Part shown: positions 53,580 to 62,409 of the stretch, in pieces
Layout of the letters: every line of letters starts with the position of its first letter
Numbering within the stretch: position 1 is the first letter of the stretch
Source: Sneathiella sedimenti
GTDB lineage: Bacteria; Pseudomonadota; Alphaproteobacteria; Sneathiellales; Sneathiellaceae
Assembly: GCF_017313765.1 (NCBI RefSeq)
Contig: NZ_JAFLNC010000001.1
Span: 992,001-1,056,000, forward strand
Length of the DNA stretch: 64,000 bases
Direction: 5' to 3'
Notes under the pieces: model-generated
Database searches by the model: none
Seen by the model: the letters and a program-made list of their open reading frames with translations, nothing else
Told to the model about the DNA's origin: nothing
Made by a program: the position numbers and the translations under genes

Positions 53580-54401
53580 ATGTTTATCCAGACGAAGCCA
53601 GGCGACACAGCAACCGAGCTTGAATTCTTTCCCACTGAAAAGGTTCATGAAAATGGTCCTCTCGCGGTCGCACGGGAAGAAGCAGCCAAGATATCACCGC
53701 TTGCAGCGCGCCTTTACGAGATTGAGGGTGTCGCGGCGGTCACTTTGACGGCTGACAGCATTGTCATCGTGAAGACGGATGTACGAGACTGGACCTCAAT
53801 TCGGACGGAAATTTTCAGCGCGATTGTGGCGCATTTTAACAGTGGCGACCCGGCAGTGAACGACGATGCCGAGGGCGAAGAGCCGGGAGAATTTGACGCA
53901 GAGGTTATTGACCAGATCAAGGACCTGCTTTCAACGCGGATTGTGCCGGCTGTGACCCAGTCGGGGGGCGACGTTTCGTTCCACAGCTACAAGAACGGGA
54001 AACTTTTTCTGAAATTCCAGGGCCCTGCCTTTTCCATGCTGACCGGTATCCAGAATATGCTGCGTCACTATATCCCGGAAATCACCGCCGTCCTTGATTA
54101 TCGGGAGTCACTTCCGAAACCAGGGCTGAAAACGCCGGAAGGCATTGCCATACGGAAGCTGCTGGAGGAGAAGGTCAACCCCTCCATTGCCGCACATGGC
54201 GGGCGAATTACGCTAGTAGATTTACAGAAAGATCGTGCCTATGTCCGTCTTGACGGCGGTTGCCAGGGGTGCGGTATGGCCGATGTAACGCTGAAGCAGG
54301 GCGTTGCCGTGGAAATCCAGAATCTGGTGCCTTCCATTACGGAAGTGCTGGATGTGACGGACCATGCGGACGGAACCAACCCTTACTATCAACCCTCCTG
54401 A
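53580..54401 (+). CDS. Tandem NifU-domain Nfu-type Fe-S carrier
   Basis: A 273-residue protein. Residues 1-87 form the Nfu N-terminal domain (MFIQTKPGDTATELEFFP). Residues about 105-174 look like a NifU C-domain (EVIDQIKDLLSTRIVPAVTQ, LRHYIPEITAVL), but the segment that should carry CxxC reads FQGPAFSMLTGIQN, with no cysteine. Residues 186-260 form a second NifU domain with an intact C228-QG-C231. Usual Nfu proteins have one such domain and about 190 residues. Start ATG 53580 begins with the conserved MFIQT. Probably delivers Fe-S clusters. Confidence 0.85.
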   Translation: MFIQTKPGDTATELEFFPTEKVHENGPLAVAREEAAKISPLAARLYEIEGVAAVTLTADSIVIVKTDVRDWTSIRTEIFSAIVAHFNSGDPAVNDDAEGEEPGEFDAEVIDQIKDLLSTRIVPAVTQSGGDVSFHSYKNGKLFLKFQGPAFSMLTGIQNMLRHYIPEITAVLDYRESLPKPGLKTPEGIAIRKLLEEKVNPSIAAHGGRITLVDLQKDRAYVRLDGGCQGCGMADVTLKQGVAVEIQNLVPSITEVLDVTDHADGTNPYYQPS

Positions 54402-54408
54402 TAGCGTT

Positions 54409-56277
54409 CTAGTCTACCAATTGATAGATTGTTACCGGGTCTTGCCGGCCTTTTAGCTGGTAGGCCCCAATTTTTATCGCGCCGATGCCGGGGCTGGCGT
54501 CAACGGTGGCGTCCGTCAACAGGATGAACACTTCATCTGCCTGGTCTGGTGACAATGTCTTGCCGTATTGTTCCATGCGTTGGGCGATATTCACCGTGTC
54601 ACCGACCACCGTATAGTTTAGCCGTCCGGCGGAGCCGATATTGCCGACAACCAGCGGACCTGTGTGGATGCCAATGCGCATATGAACCTCGCGAAGGCCC
54701 GCATTCCGGCGTTTTTCATTGTCGGCCATTATGGTTTTTCTTATCGCCGTGGCCGCACGACAGGCGCGAGCTGCATGATCATCCTGCCGCTCGGGCGCCC
54801 CCCAGAATGCCATTACCGCATCTCCGATAAACTTATCTACGGTTCCGCCTTCTGCTTCGATACAGGCAGTGACAAGCTCAAAATGATGATTGAGGAAGTC
54901 CGCAACCTCGTTTGTTTTCATGCTTTCCGCCTGTGGCGTAAATCCCGCGATATCTGTAAACATAACAGTAATGACCCGCTGCTCCAAACGGGCTTCCCCA
55001 CTTTCCATTAGTTTGTGGACAAGAGTTTTCGGAACATAAGTCTCGAACCAGGAGAGACCTCGGAGCATGCTGTTGTAGGCGTTGTTCGCTTCATTCACTT
55101 CGGTGAAGCGACTGGCGGGGAGGGCGTTTACGGCGTTGAAGTCAAGTTTGGAAATTTGCCGTGACGCTTTGGATAGGGCGAGCACAGGACGCGAAATCTT
55201 TCGTCCGATAACTATGGCGACAACGGTGCTCAACAACATGATGCCTAGACCAGCAAGGCCCGCAATCAATAGTCGCCGCATTTCAGTGGAAACCTCGTCA
55301 TTAAGGAGCCAGTAACCAACAGTGAAAGGTTTGTCAGCATATCCTGTAATTTCTTTGTAAACATAGATATAGCCTTGTCCGTTCACCTCCAGATAATGAC
55401 TGTTGAATGCGGTCTGATCAGCCAGCAGCTTCAGTTTTTTTGCTTTGTCGGACCAGATCGCCCGCAACACGGGGTCCTCTATCTCATCGAGTTTTGGAAC
55501 CGCTTCCGTGATATTGAGGCCCATCGTTGCTTGTGAGGCGGTTACCCCTTGTTCCATCATAACGCGGTCATCGCCATACAAAATAAACCGCTTGCTGTTT
55601 TTCAGCGCAGGCGCCGCATTCATTCGTGTGTTTACAGTGGACACAGTAATTGACGCGATTAACGCACCTATAAATTTTCCGTCTTTAAATACCGGCTCCC
55701 TGAAGTTCAGAACTGTTTGACGGAGCGTCGGTACATAGACAAGGGGTCCCCAACTGCCTTTACTACGGGTTGCAAGGTCGGCAATGCTTGTTTGCGCAAC
55801 AGGGTCTTTGCTTTCATCGAATGAAAGGATTTCTTTGCTTTGTCGATGTACGCCTGTTACTTGTAAATCCGGTGTTACAAAAGCAAGGGTGTTGACTTGC
55901 GGCGTGCCGGAGATAGCCCCCAAGAGAAAATCAATAAGCTGTTGGCGATTATTAACATCAACCCTGTCCGCGTTAATCAATTCCGCCAAATAGACGGCCT
56001 CATATGCAGCCGGATTGAGAAGTTCAATAAAATCATTTTGCGTCGCAGACATTGCTGCGCTCGCCTTGTCAACCAGAAGATCCCTTGTATTGGTAAGGCC
56101 GGATATAAGGCTGATACCAAGAACGATGACGACGGTTATCACGACCAATGTGCCAAAGCTGACAGCCAAAACAGTGGCAATTGGCAGGGATTTGACAGGC
56201 TTATTTGGCGGCTTTTTAATCGGATATCTCCTGATTTTAGGGTTGTTTCCGATAGCATGAAGCCGCGAAATGATCAA
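54409..56277 (-). CDS. Sensor class III adenylate cyclase
   Basis: A 622-residue membrane protein. Helix one (about 33-60), a periplasmic sensor region of about 270 residues resembling dCache/CHASE-type domains, helix two (335-358), a HAMP-like linker (359-410) and a cyclase domain (435-610). Metal aspartates D442 (MFTDIAGFT) and D486 (KFIGDAVMAFWG), with K482 and D560 (VVGDTVNIAQRM), favour ATP as substrate. TTG at 56277 is the first possible start; no strong ribosome site is seen. Ends seven bases from nfu, tail to tail. Confidence 0.88.
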   Translation of the reverse strand: MIISRLHAIGNNPKIRRYPIKKPPNKPVKSLPIATVLAVSFGTLVVITVVIVLGISLISGLTNTRDLLVDKASAAMSATQNDFIELLNPAAYEAVYLAELINADRVDVNNRQQLIDFLLGAISGTPQVNTLAFVTPDLQVTGVHRQSKEILSFDESKDPVAQTSIADLATRSKGSWGPLVYVPTLRQTVLNFREPVFKDGKFIGALIASITVSTVNTRMNAAPALKNSKRFILYGDDRVMMEQGVTASQATMGLNITEAVPKLDEIEDPVLRAIWSDKAKKLKLLADQTAFNSHYLEVNGQGYIYVYKEITGYADKPFTVGYWLLNDEVSTEMRRLLIAGLAGLGIMLLSTVVAIVIGRKISRPVLALSKASRQISKLDFNAVNALPASRFTEVNEANNAYNSMLRGLSWFETYVPKTLVHKLMESGEARLEQRVITVMFTDIAGFTPQAESMKTNEVADFLNHHFELVTACIEAEGGTVDKFIGDAVMAFWGAPERQDDHAARACRAATAIRKTIMADNEKRRNAGLREVHMRIGIHTGPLVVGNIGSAGRLNYTVVGDTVNIAQRMEQYGKTLSPDQADEVFILLTDATVDASPGIGAIKIGAYQLKGRQDPVTIYQLVD

Positions 56278-56334
56278 AGACTAATACTTTATGGGTTTGT
56301 AGACTAAAGTCGCGACAAAGAGTATACTCGGCAC

Positions 56335-56922
56335 ATGAATCTGGTTGTCGCGTTCGAAGCAATACTTGTTGTATGTTGCCTGATTTCACTCAATTTGGCG
56401 CGACAGGCCTTTTTTCCGGCAAATCTTTTCTGGGCATTCGGGGTGGTCACCATAGGTGTAACGGCGACCCTTGGTGGCTTCAAATTCGCCGGATATGGCG
56501 GAGTAGAACCCTATCACATAACGGCGAAACATTTTGCCGCGTCAATTGGCATTGCGGCCTTTGCACTTGGGGCCCTGGCCGGTCTTTTTGCTGATTTTTT
56601 CATCCGCTTTTACTGGTGGATACTGTTGGCGCTACTTGTTGTGCTTTGTGCATCCTTGCTGCTTGGACATTGGCGTTTTTCACCGACCATACAGGTAGGT
56701 CTGGTCGGCATCATTTTTCTGGTCGGGCTGGTTCGGCTCCTTTCGTCAGGGATGCTTGCAATATACCTGATTTTGGGCGTTATCTGTCTTGGACTTTCAG
56801 ATGTCGCGGTAAAATGGCTGGCGTTGAATACAGGCATGGACCCGCTGAATATTTATCACATACTGGTTTCGCTCGCGGTGGTTTCCTTCGGACTATCAGC
56901 ATCCCGTGATAGCTGGGAATAA
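56335..56922 (+). CDS. Seven-helix membrane protein of unknown function
   Basis: A 195-residue, highly hydrophobic protein with six or seven membrane helices. The only polar stretch is GFKFAGYGGVEPYHITAKH (about 48-66). It carries no family signature I can name. ATG at 56335 is 57 bases from the divergent cyclase start. It may be functionally linked to the cyclase, but nothing in the sequence shows that. Confidence 0.72.
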   Translation: MNLVVAFEAILVVCCLISLNLARQAFFPANLFWAFGVVTIGVTATLGGFKFAGYGGVEPYHITAKHFAASIGIAAFALGALAGLFADFFIRFYWWILLALLVVLCASLLLGHWRFSPTIQVGLVGIIFLVGLVRLLSSGMLAIYLILGVICLGLSDVAVKWLALNTGMDPLNIYHILVSLAVVSFGLSASRDSWE

Positions 56923-57023
56923 ACCATTAATATATTGCGTTGAAATATACTGCAATTTTGGGCAATGTCGCTATATCCGGGCAATATATTAAGTGCGTCC
57001 AAACATTTTGATGAAGGAATGCT

Positions 57024-57239
57024 ATGCCAGAGGCAAAATCAAAGTTAACGAAGGACCTGTTCGTTGTCTTCGGCGGCAAGGTAACAGATACCAGAGGCAA
57101 GGATTTTGTGGATCCGGAGGCCATGGATGTCCGAGGTTTTTATAGCAATTATGACGACGCGCTTGCTGCCTGGCGGGCTGCGAGTCAGATGAAGGTCGAC
57201 GACGCATTCACCAAATATGTGATTGTTCGTCTTTGGTAA
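57024..57239 (+). CDS. DUF4170 domain protein
   Basis: A 71-residue soluble protein. KDLFVVFGGKVTDTRGKDF, GFYSNYDDALAAWRAASQ and VDDAFTKYVIVRLW match the small DUF4170 family, found mainly in alphaproteobacteria and without known function. GAAGGA is located a few bases upstream of the ATG. It stands alone; a short hairpin follows its stop. Confidence 0.82.
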   Translation: MPEAKSKLTKDLFVVFGGKVTDTRGKDFVDPEAMDVRGFYSNYDDALAAWRAASQMKVDDAFTKYVIVRLW

Positions 57240-57251
57240 AGCCGCGCCTTC

Positions 57252-57268
57252 TTTCCACAGGGTGGAAA
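57252..57268 (+). terminator. Hairpin after the DUF4170 gene
   Basis: TTTCCAC (57252-57258) and GTGGAAA (57262-57268) form a 7-bp stem with a three-base loop, 12 bases after the stop. No T-run follows, so it would be a weak terminator or an RNA end protector. Confidence 0.35.
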
Positions 57269-57361
57269 ACTTTCCGATATGAGATGTTGTGATTTTACAC
57301 AACGGTTCAACTTGGCCTATTGTCCCATTTCTCCAATCACGCAAGAAAAAGAGGGTATCCT

Positions 57362-58951
57362 GTGCGCAATTTCTATAAAGCTGGCCGTTCCGTAACATAT
57401 GGGTTAACAGGTGCCGTCGCTTCTTCCAGTCCGCACGCCTCTCAGGCGGCTTTGAGTATCCTGAAAGCAGGCGGGAACGCAATGGATGCTGCGATTGCAG
57501 CCTGCGCAATACAATGCGTTGTAGATCCGATGCAGACCGGTATTGGCGGGGACTGCTTTGCCCTGGTCGCCATGGGGGGCGGGAGCCAGGTTGAGGGTCT
57601 GAATGGTTCCGGCAAGGCCCCAATGGCATTGACGGCGGATTACCTGCTGTCAAACGGCTTCGATAAAATGGATCCGACTAGCCCTCATGCGATCACCGTT
57701 CCGGGAGCGATAGACGCCTGGACAAGACTTCACGAAAAATATGGCAGCATGGACTTCGCCGACTTACTGGCTCCTGCCATTGATTGCGCGGAAAATGGTT
57801 TTGTCGTGACCCAGCGTACGTCTGTTGACTGGGAGATGGGGGTTGCGAAGCTGCTGAAGAACCCAGCCGCGAGCGATATGTATCTGAATAACGGAAAGCC
57901 ACCGGCGGCAGGGACAATCTGGCGCTTGCCGAAACTGGCAGCGACCTTGAAGGCGATCGCGAAAAAAGGGCGCGCGGCATTCTATGAAGGCGATCTTGCC
58001 GCTCAGATGGCAGACAGCCTGAAAGCGGCAGGGGGACTCCATGAGGCAGAGGATTTTGCGGCGACCGGAGCAGACTTTGTGGCGCCTATTCATAGCGAGT
58101 ACCAGGGTCACCAGGTGCATCAGATACCGCCAAATGGACAGGGCATTACTGCTCTGATCATGCTCAATATCCTGAAACGGTTTGATCTTGATGGTCTCGA
58201 TCCAAACGGCGCCCAGCGGCTGCATCTTGAGGCGGAGGCTGCGCGGCTTGCCTATCTCACACGTAACAAGTATGTCGCGGACCCGACCAAAGCTGATGTC
58301 CCGACCGAGATGCTGCTGTCAGACGAATTCGCGGATCATCTTTGCAAGTATATCGAGGTTGGCAAAGCAGGCGATCCGACTGGTGCCAACGCGCTTGAGC
58401 GGCATCGGGACACTGTCTATTTGACAGTGGTCGATAAGGACAGGAACGCCGTCTCCTTCATCAACTCACTATTCCAGGGCTTCGGGTCGGGGATTGCCTG
58501 CCCGAAAACGGGAGTTCTTTTCCAGAACAGGGGATTTGGTTTTGTCGTCGATCCCGATCACCCGAACTGTGTTGCTCCGGGCAAGCGTCCAATGCATACG
58601 ATCATTCCTGGGATGGTTACGAAAGGCGGAAAGGCAGTTCTCAGCTATGGCGTCATGGGTGGTGGATATCAGCCTGTAGGGCACGCGCATGTTCTTACCA
58701 ACATCTGGAATTACGGCATGGATGTGCAGGAAGCCATCGATAGCCCGCGCGCATTTTACGATGGCGGTATCCTCGAAGTCGAGGAAGGTGTTCCTGCGTC
58801 TGTTCGGGCTGAACTGACCGCTATGGGATATCAGCTGGCGGATACGTCAATGCCGCTCGGCGGTGGTCAGATGATCGCAATCGATGCCAATACTGGTGTT
58901 CTCTCCGCTGGTTCCGAATCTCGAAAAGATGGTTGCGCAATTGCCTATTAA
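57362..58951 (+). CDS. ggt: Gamma-glutamyltransferase family protein, no signal peptide
   Basis: About 529 residues, Ntn-hydrolase family made as one chain and self-cleaved. The predicted catalytic Thr is in HRDTVYLTVVDKDRNAVSF, and GGGQMIAIDANTGVLSAGSESRKDG is near the C-terminus. DPMQTGIGGDCFALV is a family block. No export signal is present, so the enzyme probably acts in the cytoplasm on glutathione or another gamma-glutamyl substrate. GTG at 57362 has AGAGGG six bases upstream; a TTG at 57320 is discarded. Confidence 0.87.
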   Translation: MRNFYKAGRSVTYGLTGAVASSSPHASQAALSILKAGGNAMDAAIAACAIQCVVDPMQTGIGGDCFALVAMGGGSQVEGLNGSGKAPMALTADYLLSNGFDKMDPTSPHAITVPGAIDAWTRLHEKYGSMDFADLLAPAIDCAENGFVVTQRTSVDWEMGVAKLLKNPAASDMYLNNGKPPAAGTIWRLPKLAATLKAIAKKGRAAFYEGDLAAQMADSLKAAGGLHEAEDFAATGADFVAPIHSEYQGHQVHQIPPNGQGITALIMLNILKRFDLDGLDPNGAQRLHLEAEAARLAYLTRNKYVADPTKADVPTEMLLSDEFADHLCKYIEVGKAGDPTGANALERHRDTVYLTVVDKDRNAVSFINSLFQGFGSGIACPKTGVLFQNRGFGFVVDPDHPNCVAPGKRPMHTIIPGMVTKGGKAVLSYGVMGGGYQPVGHAHVLTNIWNYGMDVQEAIDSPRAFYDGGILEVEEGVPASVRAELTAMGYQLADTSMPLGGGQMIAIDANTGVLSAGSESRKDGCAIAY

Positions 58952-58972
58952 CGGCTGCTGAGAGTATATAGC

Positions 58973-60706
58973 TTATTCAGGTTCTTCCGCGAGGCCGGCC
59001 AAAGCAATCTTTTTTGCCTCGTCAAAGCTGGCGGCGAGATGAAGATGTGCGCCTGCATTCTCATTCTGCAGCCGATGAAGCAGCTCGCGTGTTGAGGGTT
59101 GTGGTTCGGACAGAATGACAACCCTGCCCTTGCTCTGGCTCCTGGATATGAAATCTGCAAGAGCGGAGGTGCCGGTTGCGTCAATTAGGGGGACATTCCG
59201 CAGGCGCAATATAATAATCTTCGTGTTCGCGTCTATTCGCTCGAGCACATCGACAAGAAGCGAGACCGTTCCAAAAAAGAACGGACCGGTAATTTCATAG
59301 GTCTCAACTCCATCTGGCAGCCCATGACCTGGAATATAGGCTTTTGCCGGGAAGCCGTTCAAATCATCATGGTCCTCCTCAATCAGGGAGACATGGGTCG
59401 CCACTTCCACTGCGCCGGCCATTCGATGCATAAAGACGAGCGCGGACATAACCACGCCAACTTCTATGGCGACTGTCAAATCCACAAGGACCGTCAGCAA
59501 AAAGGTGCTGATTAATACCAGCCGGTCGCCAATCGGCGCGGACATAAACTGTGCGAACCTGCCTATTTCACTCATGTTCCAGGCAACAATCACCAACACA
59601 GCGGCTAGGCAGGCAAGCGGAACATAACCCGCAAGCGGCGCAAACAGAAACATGATGAGGAGCAGGAAAGCGGCGTGCAACATGCCCGATACTGGCGTTC
59701 GGCCTCCGGATTTGATGTTGGTTGCTGTCCGCGCAATCGCACCGGTTGCGGGCAGGCCGCCGAAAAACCCTGACGCCATATTGGCCACCCCTTGCGCAAC
59801 AAGCTCGCAATTGGAGCGATGGCGTCGACCCGTCATGCCGTCGGCAACCACCGCAGAGAGAAGGGATTCCACGCCGGCAAGAAAAGCGATTGTTGCAGCG
59901 CTCGGCAGCAGGTCCGGAATATCTGCGATATTAAAAGTAGGAATGCTGGGAGCTGGCAAAAAATGCGGTAGATCGCCAAACTGCGATCCAATGGTTGAAA
60001 CGGACAGACCCAGGAGAGGGGCAATCGCCGCACCCACTGTCAGCGCGATCAGGAAGCCGGGTGCCTTTGGTGCATAATTTCGCAGCAGAATAATCAGGGC
60101 AAGCGTACCTGCCGCCAGCAAAAGAGTGACAGGGCTAATTTTATGAAGTTGAGAAAAATAAGTTTGCCATTGTCCCAAAACATCTGCTGACAGGCCGTCA
60201 ATTCCAAAGCCGAAGAATGCGTTCATCTGACTGGAGAAAATAATGACAGCGATCCCCGTTGTGAATCCGGTCACAACCGGTTGGGGGATGTATTTAATGA
60301 AGGTCCCAAGCCGAAATATTCCGGCGATGATGAGCATGAACCCCGCCAATATTGTCGCCATGATCAGGCCGTCATACCCATGGCGGCTAATGACATCGAA
60401 CACGACAACAACAAATGCACCTGTCGGGCCACCAATCTGGAAGCGGCTACCACCAAGGGCGGAAATCAGGAATCCGGCGATGATGGCCGTGATCAGCCCT
60501 TTATCAGGCGTGGCACCGGATGCGATTGCCAATGCCATGGCGAGGGGAAGGGCAACGATGGCAACCGTCAGGCCGGCAACCGTATCGTGCCTTAAGTCGG
60601 CCCAAGAATATCCCTGTCTAAGAACTGTATATAGTTTGGGTACAAATAGGTGCCATTCAGGCGGGCGCGACGTGGAACTCTTGATATGGAGGTCGCGATT
60701 ATACAT
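58973..60706 (-). CDS. SulP-family anion transporter with STAS domain
   Basis: A 577-residue protein with about 12-14 membrane helices (YSWADLRHDTVAGLTVAIVALP near the start) and a cytoplasmic C-terminal STAS domain (about 440-560; RLRNVPLIDATGTSALADF). Substrate may be sulfate, bicarbonate or another anion. SGGRTPVSGMLHAAFLLL is the usual central signature. Nine bases after marR, so likely controlled by it. Confidence 0.9.
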   Translation of the reverse strand: MYNRDLHIKSSTSRPPEWHLFVPKLYTVLRQGYSWADLRHDTVAGLTVAIVALPLAMALAIASGATPDKGLITAIIAGFLISALGGSRFQIGGPTGAFVVVVFDVISRHGYDGLIMATILAGFMLIIAGIFRLGTFIKYIPQPVVTGFTTGIAVIIFSSQMNAFFGFGIDGLSADVLGQWQTYFSQLHKISPVTLLLAAGTLALIILLRNYAPKAPGFLIALTVGAAIAPLLGLSVSTIGSQFGDLPHFLPAPSIPTFNIADIPDLLPSAATIAFLAGVESLLSAVVADGMTGRRHRSNCELVAQGVANMASGFFGGLPATGAIARTATNIKSGGRTPVSGMLHAAFLLLIMFLFAPLAGYVPLACLAAVLVIVAWNMSEIGRFAQFMSAPIGDRLVLISTFLLTVLVDLTVAIEVGVVMSALVFMHRMAGAVEVATHVSLIEEDHDDLNGFPAKAYIPGHGLPDGVETYEITGPFFFGTVSLLVDVLERIDANTKIIILRLRNVPLIDATGTSALADFISRSQSKGRVVILSEPQPSTRELLHRLQNENAGAHLHLAASFDEAKKIALAGLAEEPE

Positions 60707-60715
60707 CCGCGTGTT

Positions 60716-61159
60716 TCACGAATCCTCGCGGGCGATAATCAGGTTCTTCTTTACCTGGTCGAGTAAGGTCAGCAGTTTTTCCTGATCTTCCTTTGAGATG
60801 CCGGAAATCGCCTGCGCTCGGACATCGTCCCCGACCTGCTCAAGTTCGGATAGAATCGGGTGGGCGGTCTTGGCAATATATATCCGGAATATCCGCCGGT
60901 CTTTTGGATCTTTCTCGCGCCGGATAAACCCTCTCTCCTCCAGCCGGTCAAGAAGACGGCCGATAGTCGACTTGTCGAGTTCGAGATAGTCAGCCAGTTC
61001 GGTTTGTGTAATTCCTTCTCGGCGATCAAGCACGCCGAGCGCAAGCCATTTGGCTCGCGTGAGGTTATAAGGCTCGACCCGCCGATCAATATGGATCCTG
61101 AGCAGATGGGCGACTTCATGGACCAGCGTACCAAGTGTATTGTCTTTTTTGCTTAACAT
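60716..61159 (-). CDS. MarR-family transcriptional regulator
   Basis: A 147-residue winged-helix protein. ITQTELADYLELDKSTIGRL is the recognition helix region and RREKDPKDRRIFRIYIA the wing. LLRIHIDRRVEPYNLTRAKW is the typical N-terminus. First gene of a two-gene unit with sulP. A perfect 10-bp palindrome lies directly before the ATG, suggesting self-control; the ligand is unknown. Confidence 0.9.
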   Translation of the reverse strand: MLSKKDNTLGTLVHEVAHLLRIHIDRRVEPYNLTRAKWLALGVLDRREGITQTELADYLELDKSTIGRLLDRLEERGFIRREKDPKDRRIFRIYIAKTAHPILSELEQVGDDVRAQAISGISKEDQEKLLTLLDQVKKNLIIAREDS

Positions 61160-61160
61160 A

Positions 61161-61170
61161 ATGAGCTCAT
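61161..61170. promoter_or_regulatory. Palindrome at the marR start, possible operator
   Basis: ATGAGCTCAT is a perfect 10-bp palindrome one base upstream of the marR ATG. Just beyond it, ATAGTTG occurs twice 15 bases apart, around TTGC-TATG-GCAA. These could be MarR sites; short palindromes also occur by chance. Confidence 0.35.
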
Positions 61171-61203
61171 TATAGTTGCTATGGCAATAGTTGGCAAGGC
61201 AAC

Positions 61204-61235
61204 AAAAAAAGGCCGCATCAAAAATACGGCCTTTT
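61204..61235 (-). terminator. Rho-independent terminator of fba
   Basis: On the reverse strand AAAAGGCCG and CGGCCTTTT form a stem around the loop TATTTTTGATG, followed by a run of T (61204-61210). It lies 22 bases after the fba stop, upstream of marR on the same strand. Confidence 0.85.
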
Positions 61236-61256
61236 AGGAGTTTTTTTTAACGAGCT

Positions 61257-62339
61257 TTAAGCTTCTGCAATGGACTTACCTGTTGCTCCGAGTTCGTTGC
61301 AGGCCTGCTGAACACGCTCTGCCATGGATTTTTCGCATTCTCGTAACCAGGCGCGCGGATCATAATGCTTCTTGAACGGCGTACCGTCTTCCGGGTCAAT
61401 TTGGTATTTGAAGGCTTTTGGATGAGCGTCTACATATGCGCCAACAGGTTTGGAAAAGGCGAATTGCGTATCGGTGTCCACGTTCATCTTGAAGACGCCG
61501 TAGCTGACGGCCTCGGCAATTTCTTCCGGGCTGGATCCGGATCCGCCATGGAATACAAAATCAAGCGGTTTTTCCTTGGTGTCATAAATGCCCTGCACAT
61601 GTTTTTGCGACGCCTGAAGTATCTCAGGGCGAAGCTGGACATTGCCGGGTTTATAGACGCCGTGAACGTTGCCAAACGCGGCGGCCACAGAGAAGTGTCC
61701 GATTGGGGAAAGGCGTTCGTAGGCCTGCAGGACTTCTTCAGGTTGGGTATAGAGCTTGCTGTTATCCATGACATCTATGTCACTGCCAACGCCGTCTTCC
61801 TCGCCGCCGGTAACACCCAGCTCAATTTCAAGGCTCATGTCAATTTTCGCAAGGCGACTCAATATCCGTTCACATTCAGCAAGGTTTTCTTCAATCGGCT
61901 CTTCTGAAAGGTCGAGCATGTGAGAGCTGAAAAGTGGCTTACCAGTTGCGTTATACTCATCTTCGCTGGCGTCGATCATGCTCTCAACCCAGGGGATAAG
62001 CCCTTTGTTCGCATGGTCTGTGTGCAGGACGACGCAGATACCGTAGGCCTTGGCAACCGTATGTGCATGGCGGGCGGCTGAGACTGCACCGATGACACGG
62101 GCCTCGTCGACATCTTTGATGCCCTTGCCAGCGAAGAATTGTGCCCCACCGTTGGAGAGCTGAATAATAATGTCGGACTTGCTGAGCATTGCCCCTTCCA
62201 GCGCGGCATTGAGGGTATTGGTGCTGGTGACATTGATTGCGGGCAGGGCAAATCCCTGCGCCTTGCAGTTTTTGACAAGGGTCAGGTAATCGCTACCTGT
62301 CACAACACCCGGTTTCAGTTTCTTGATTTCGTCTTGCAC
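61257..62339 (-). CDS. fba: Class II fructose-bisphosphate aldolase
   Basis: A 360-residue zinc aldolase of glycolysis and gluconeogenesis, FbaA length. Metal-site and substrate motifs are VVLHTDHANKG, SLEIELGVTGGEEDGVG, AAAFGNVHGVYKPG and VFHGGSGSS. GTG start with AGAGGA at good spacing. It has its own terminator and lies 70 bases after the argS stop on the same strand. Confidence 0.95.
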   Translation of the reverse strand: MQDEIKKLKPGVVTGSDYLTLVKNCKAQGFALPAINVTSTNTLNAALEGAMLSKSDIIIQLSNGGAQFFAGKGIKDVDEARVIGAVSAARHAHTVAKAYGICVVLHTDHANKGLIPWVESMIDASEDEYNATGKPLFSSHMLDLSEEPIEENLAECERILSRLAKIDMSLEIELGVTGGEEDGVGSDIDVMDNSKLYTQPEEVLQAYERLSPIGHFSVAAAFGNVHGVYKPGNVQLRPEILQASQKHVQGIYDTKEKPLDFVFHGGSGSSPEEIAEAVSYGVFKMNVDTDTQFAFSKPVGAYVDAHPKAFKYQIDPEDGTPFKKHYDPRAWLRECEKSMAERVQQACNELGATGKSIAEA

Positions 62340-62409
62340 GGTTTAATTCCTCTTAATGACTGTTTTCGTGTTTTGCGCGAAAAGATAGGAGACAAACATT
62401 TAAAATTCT

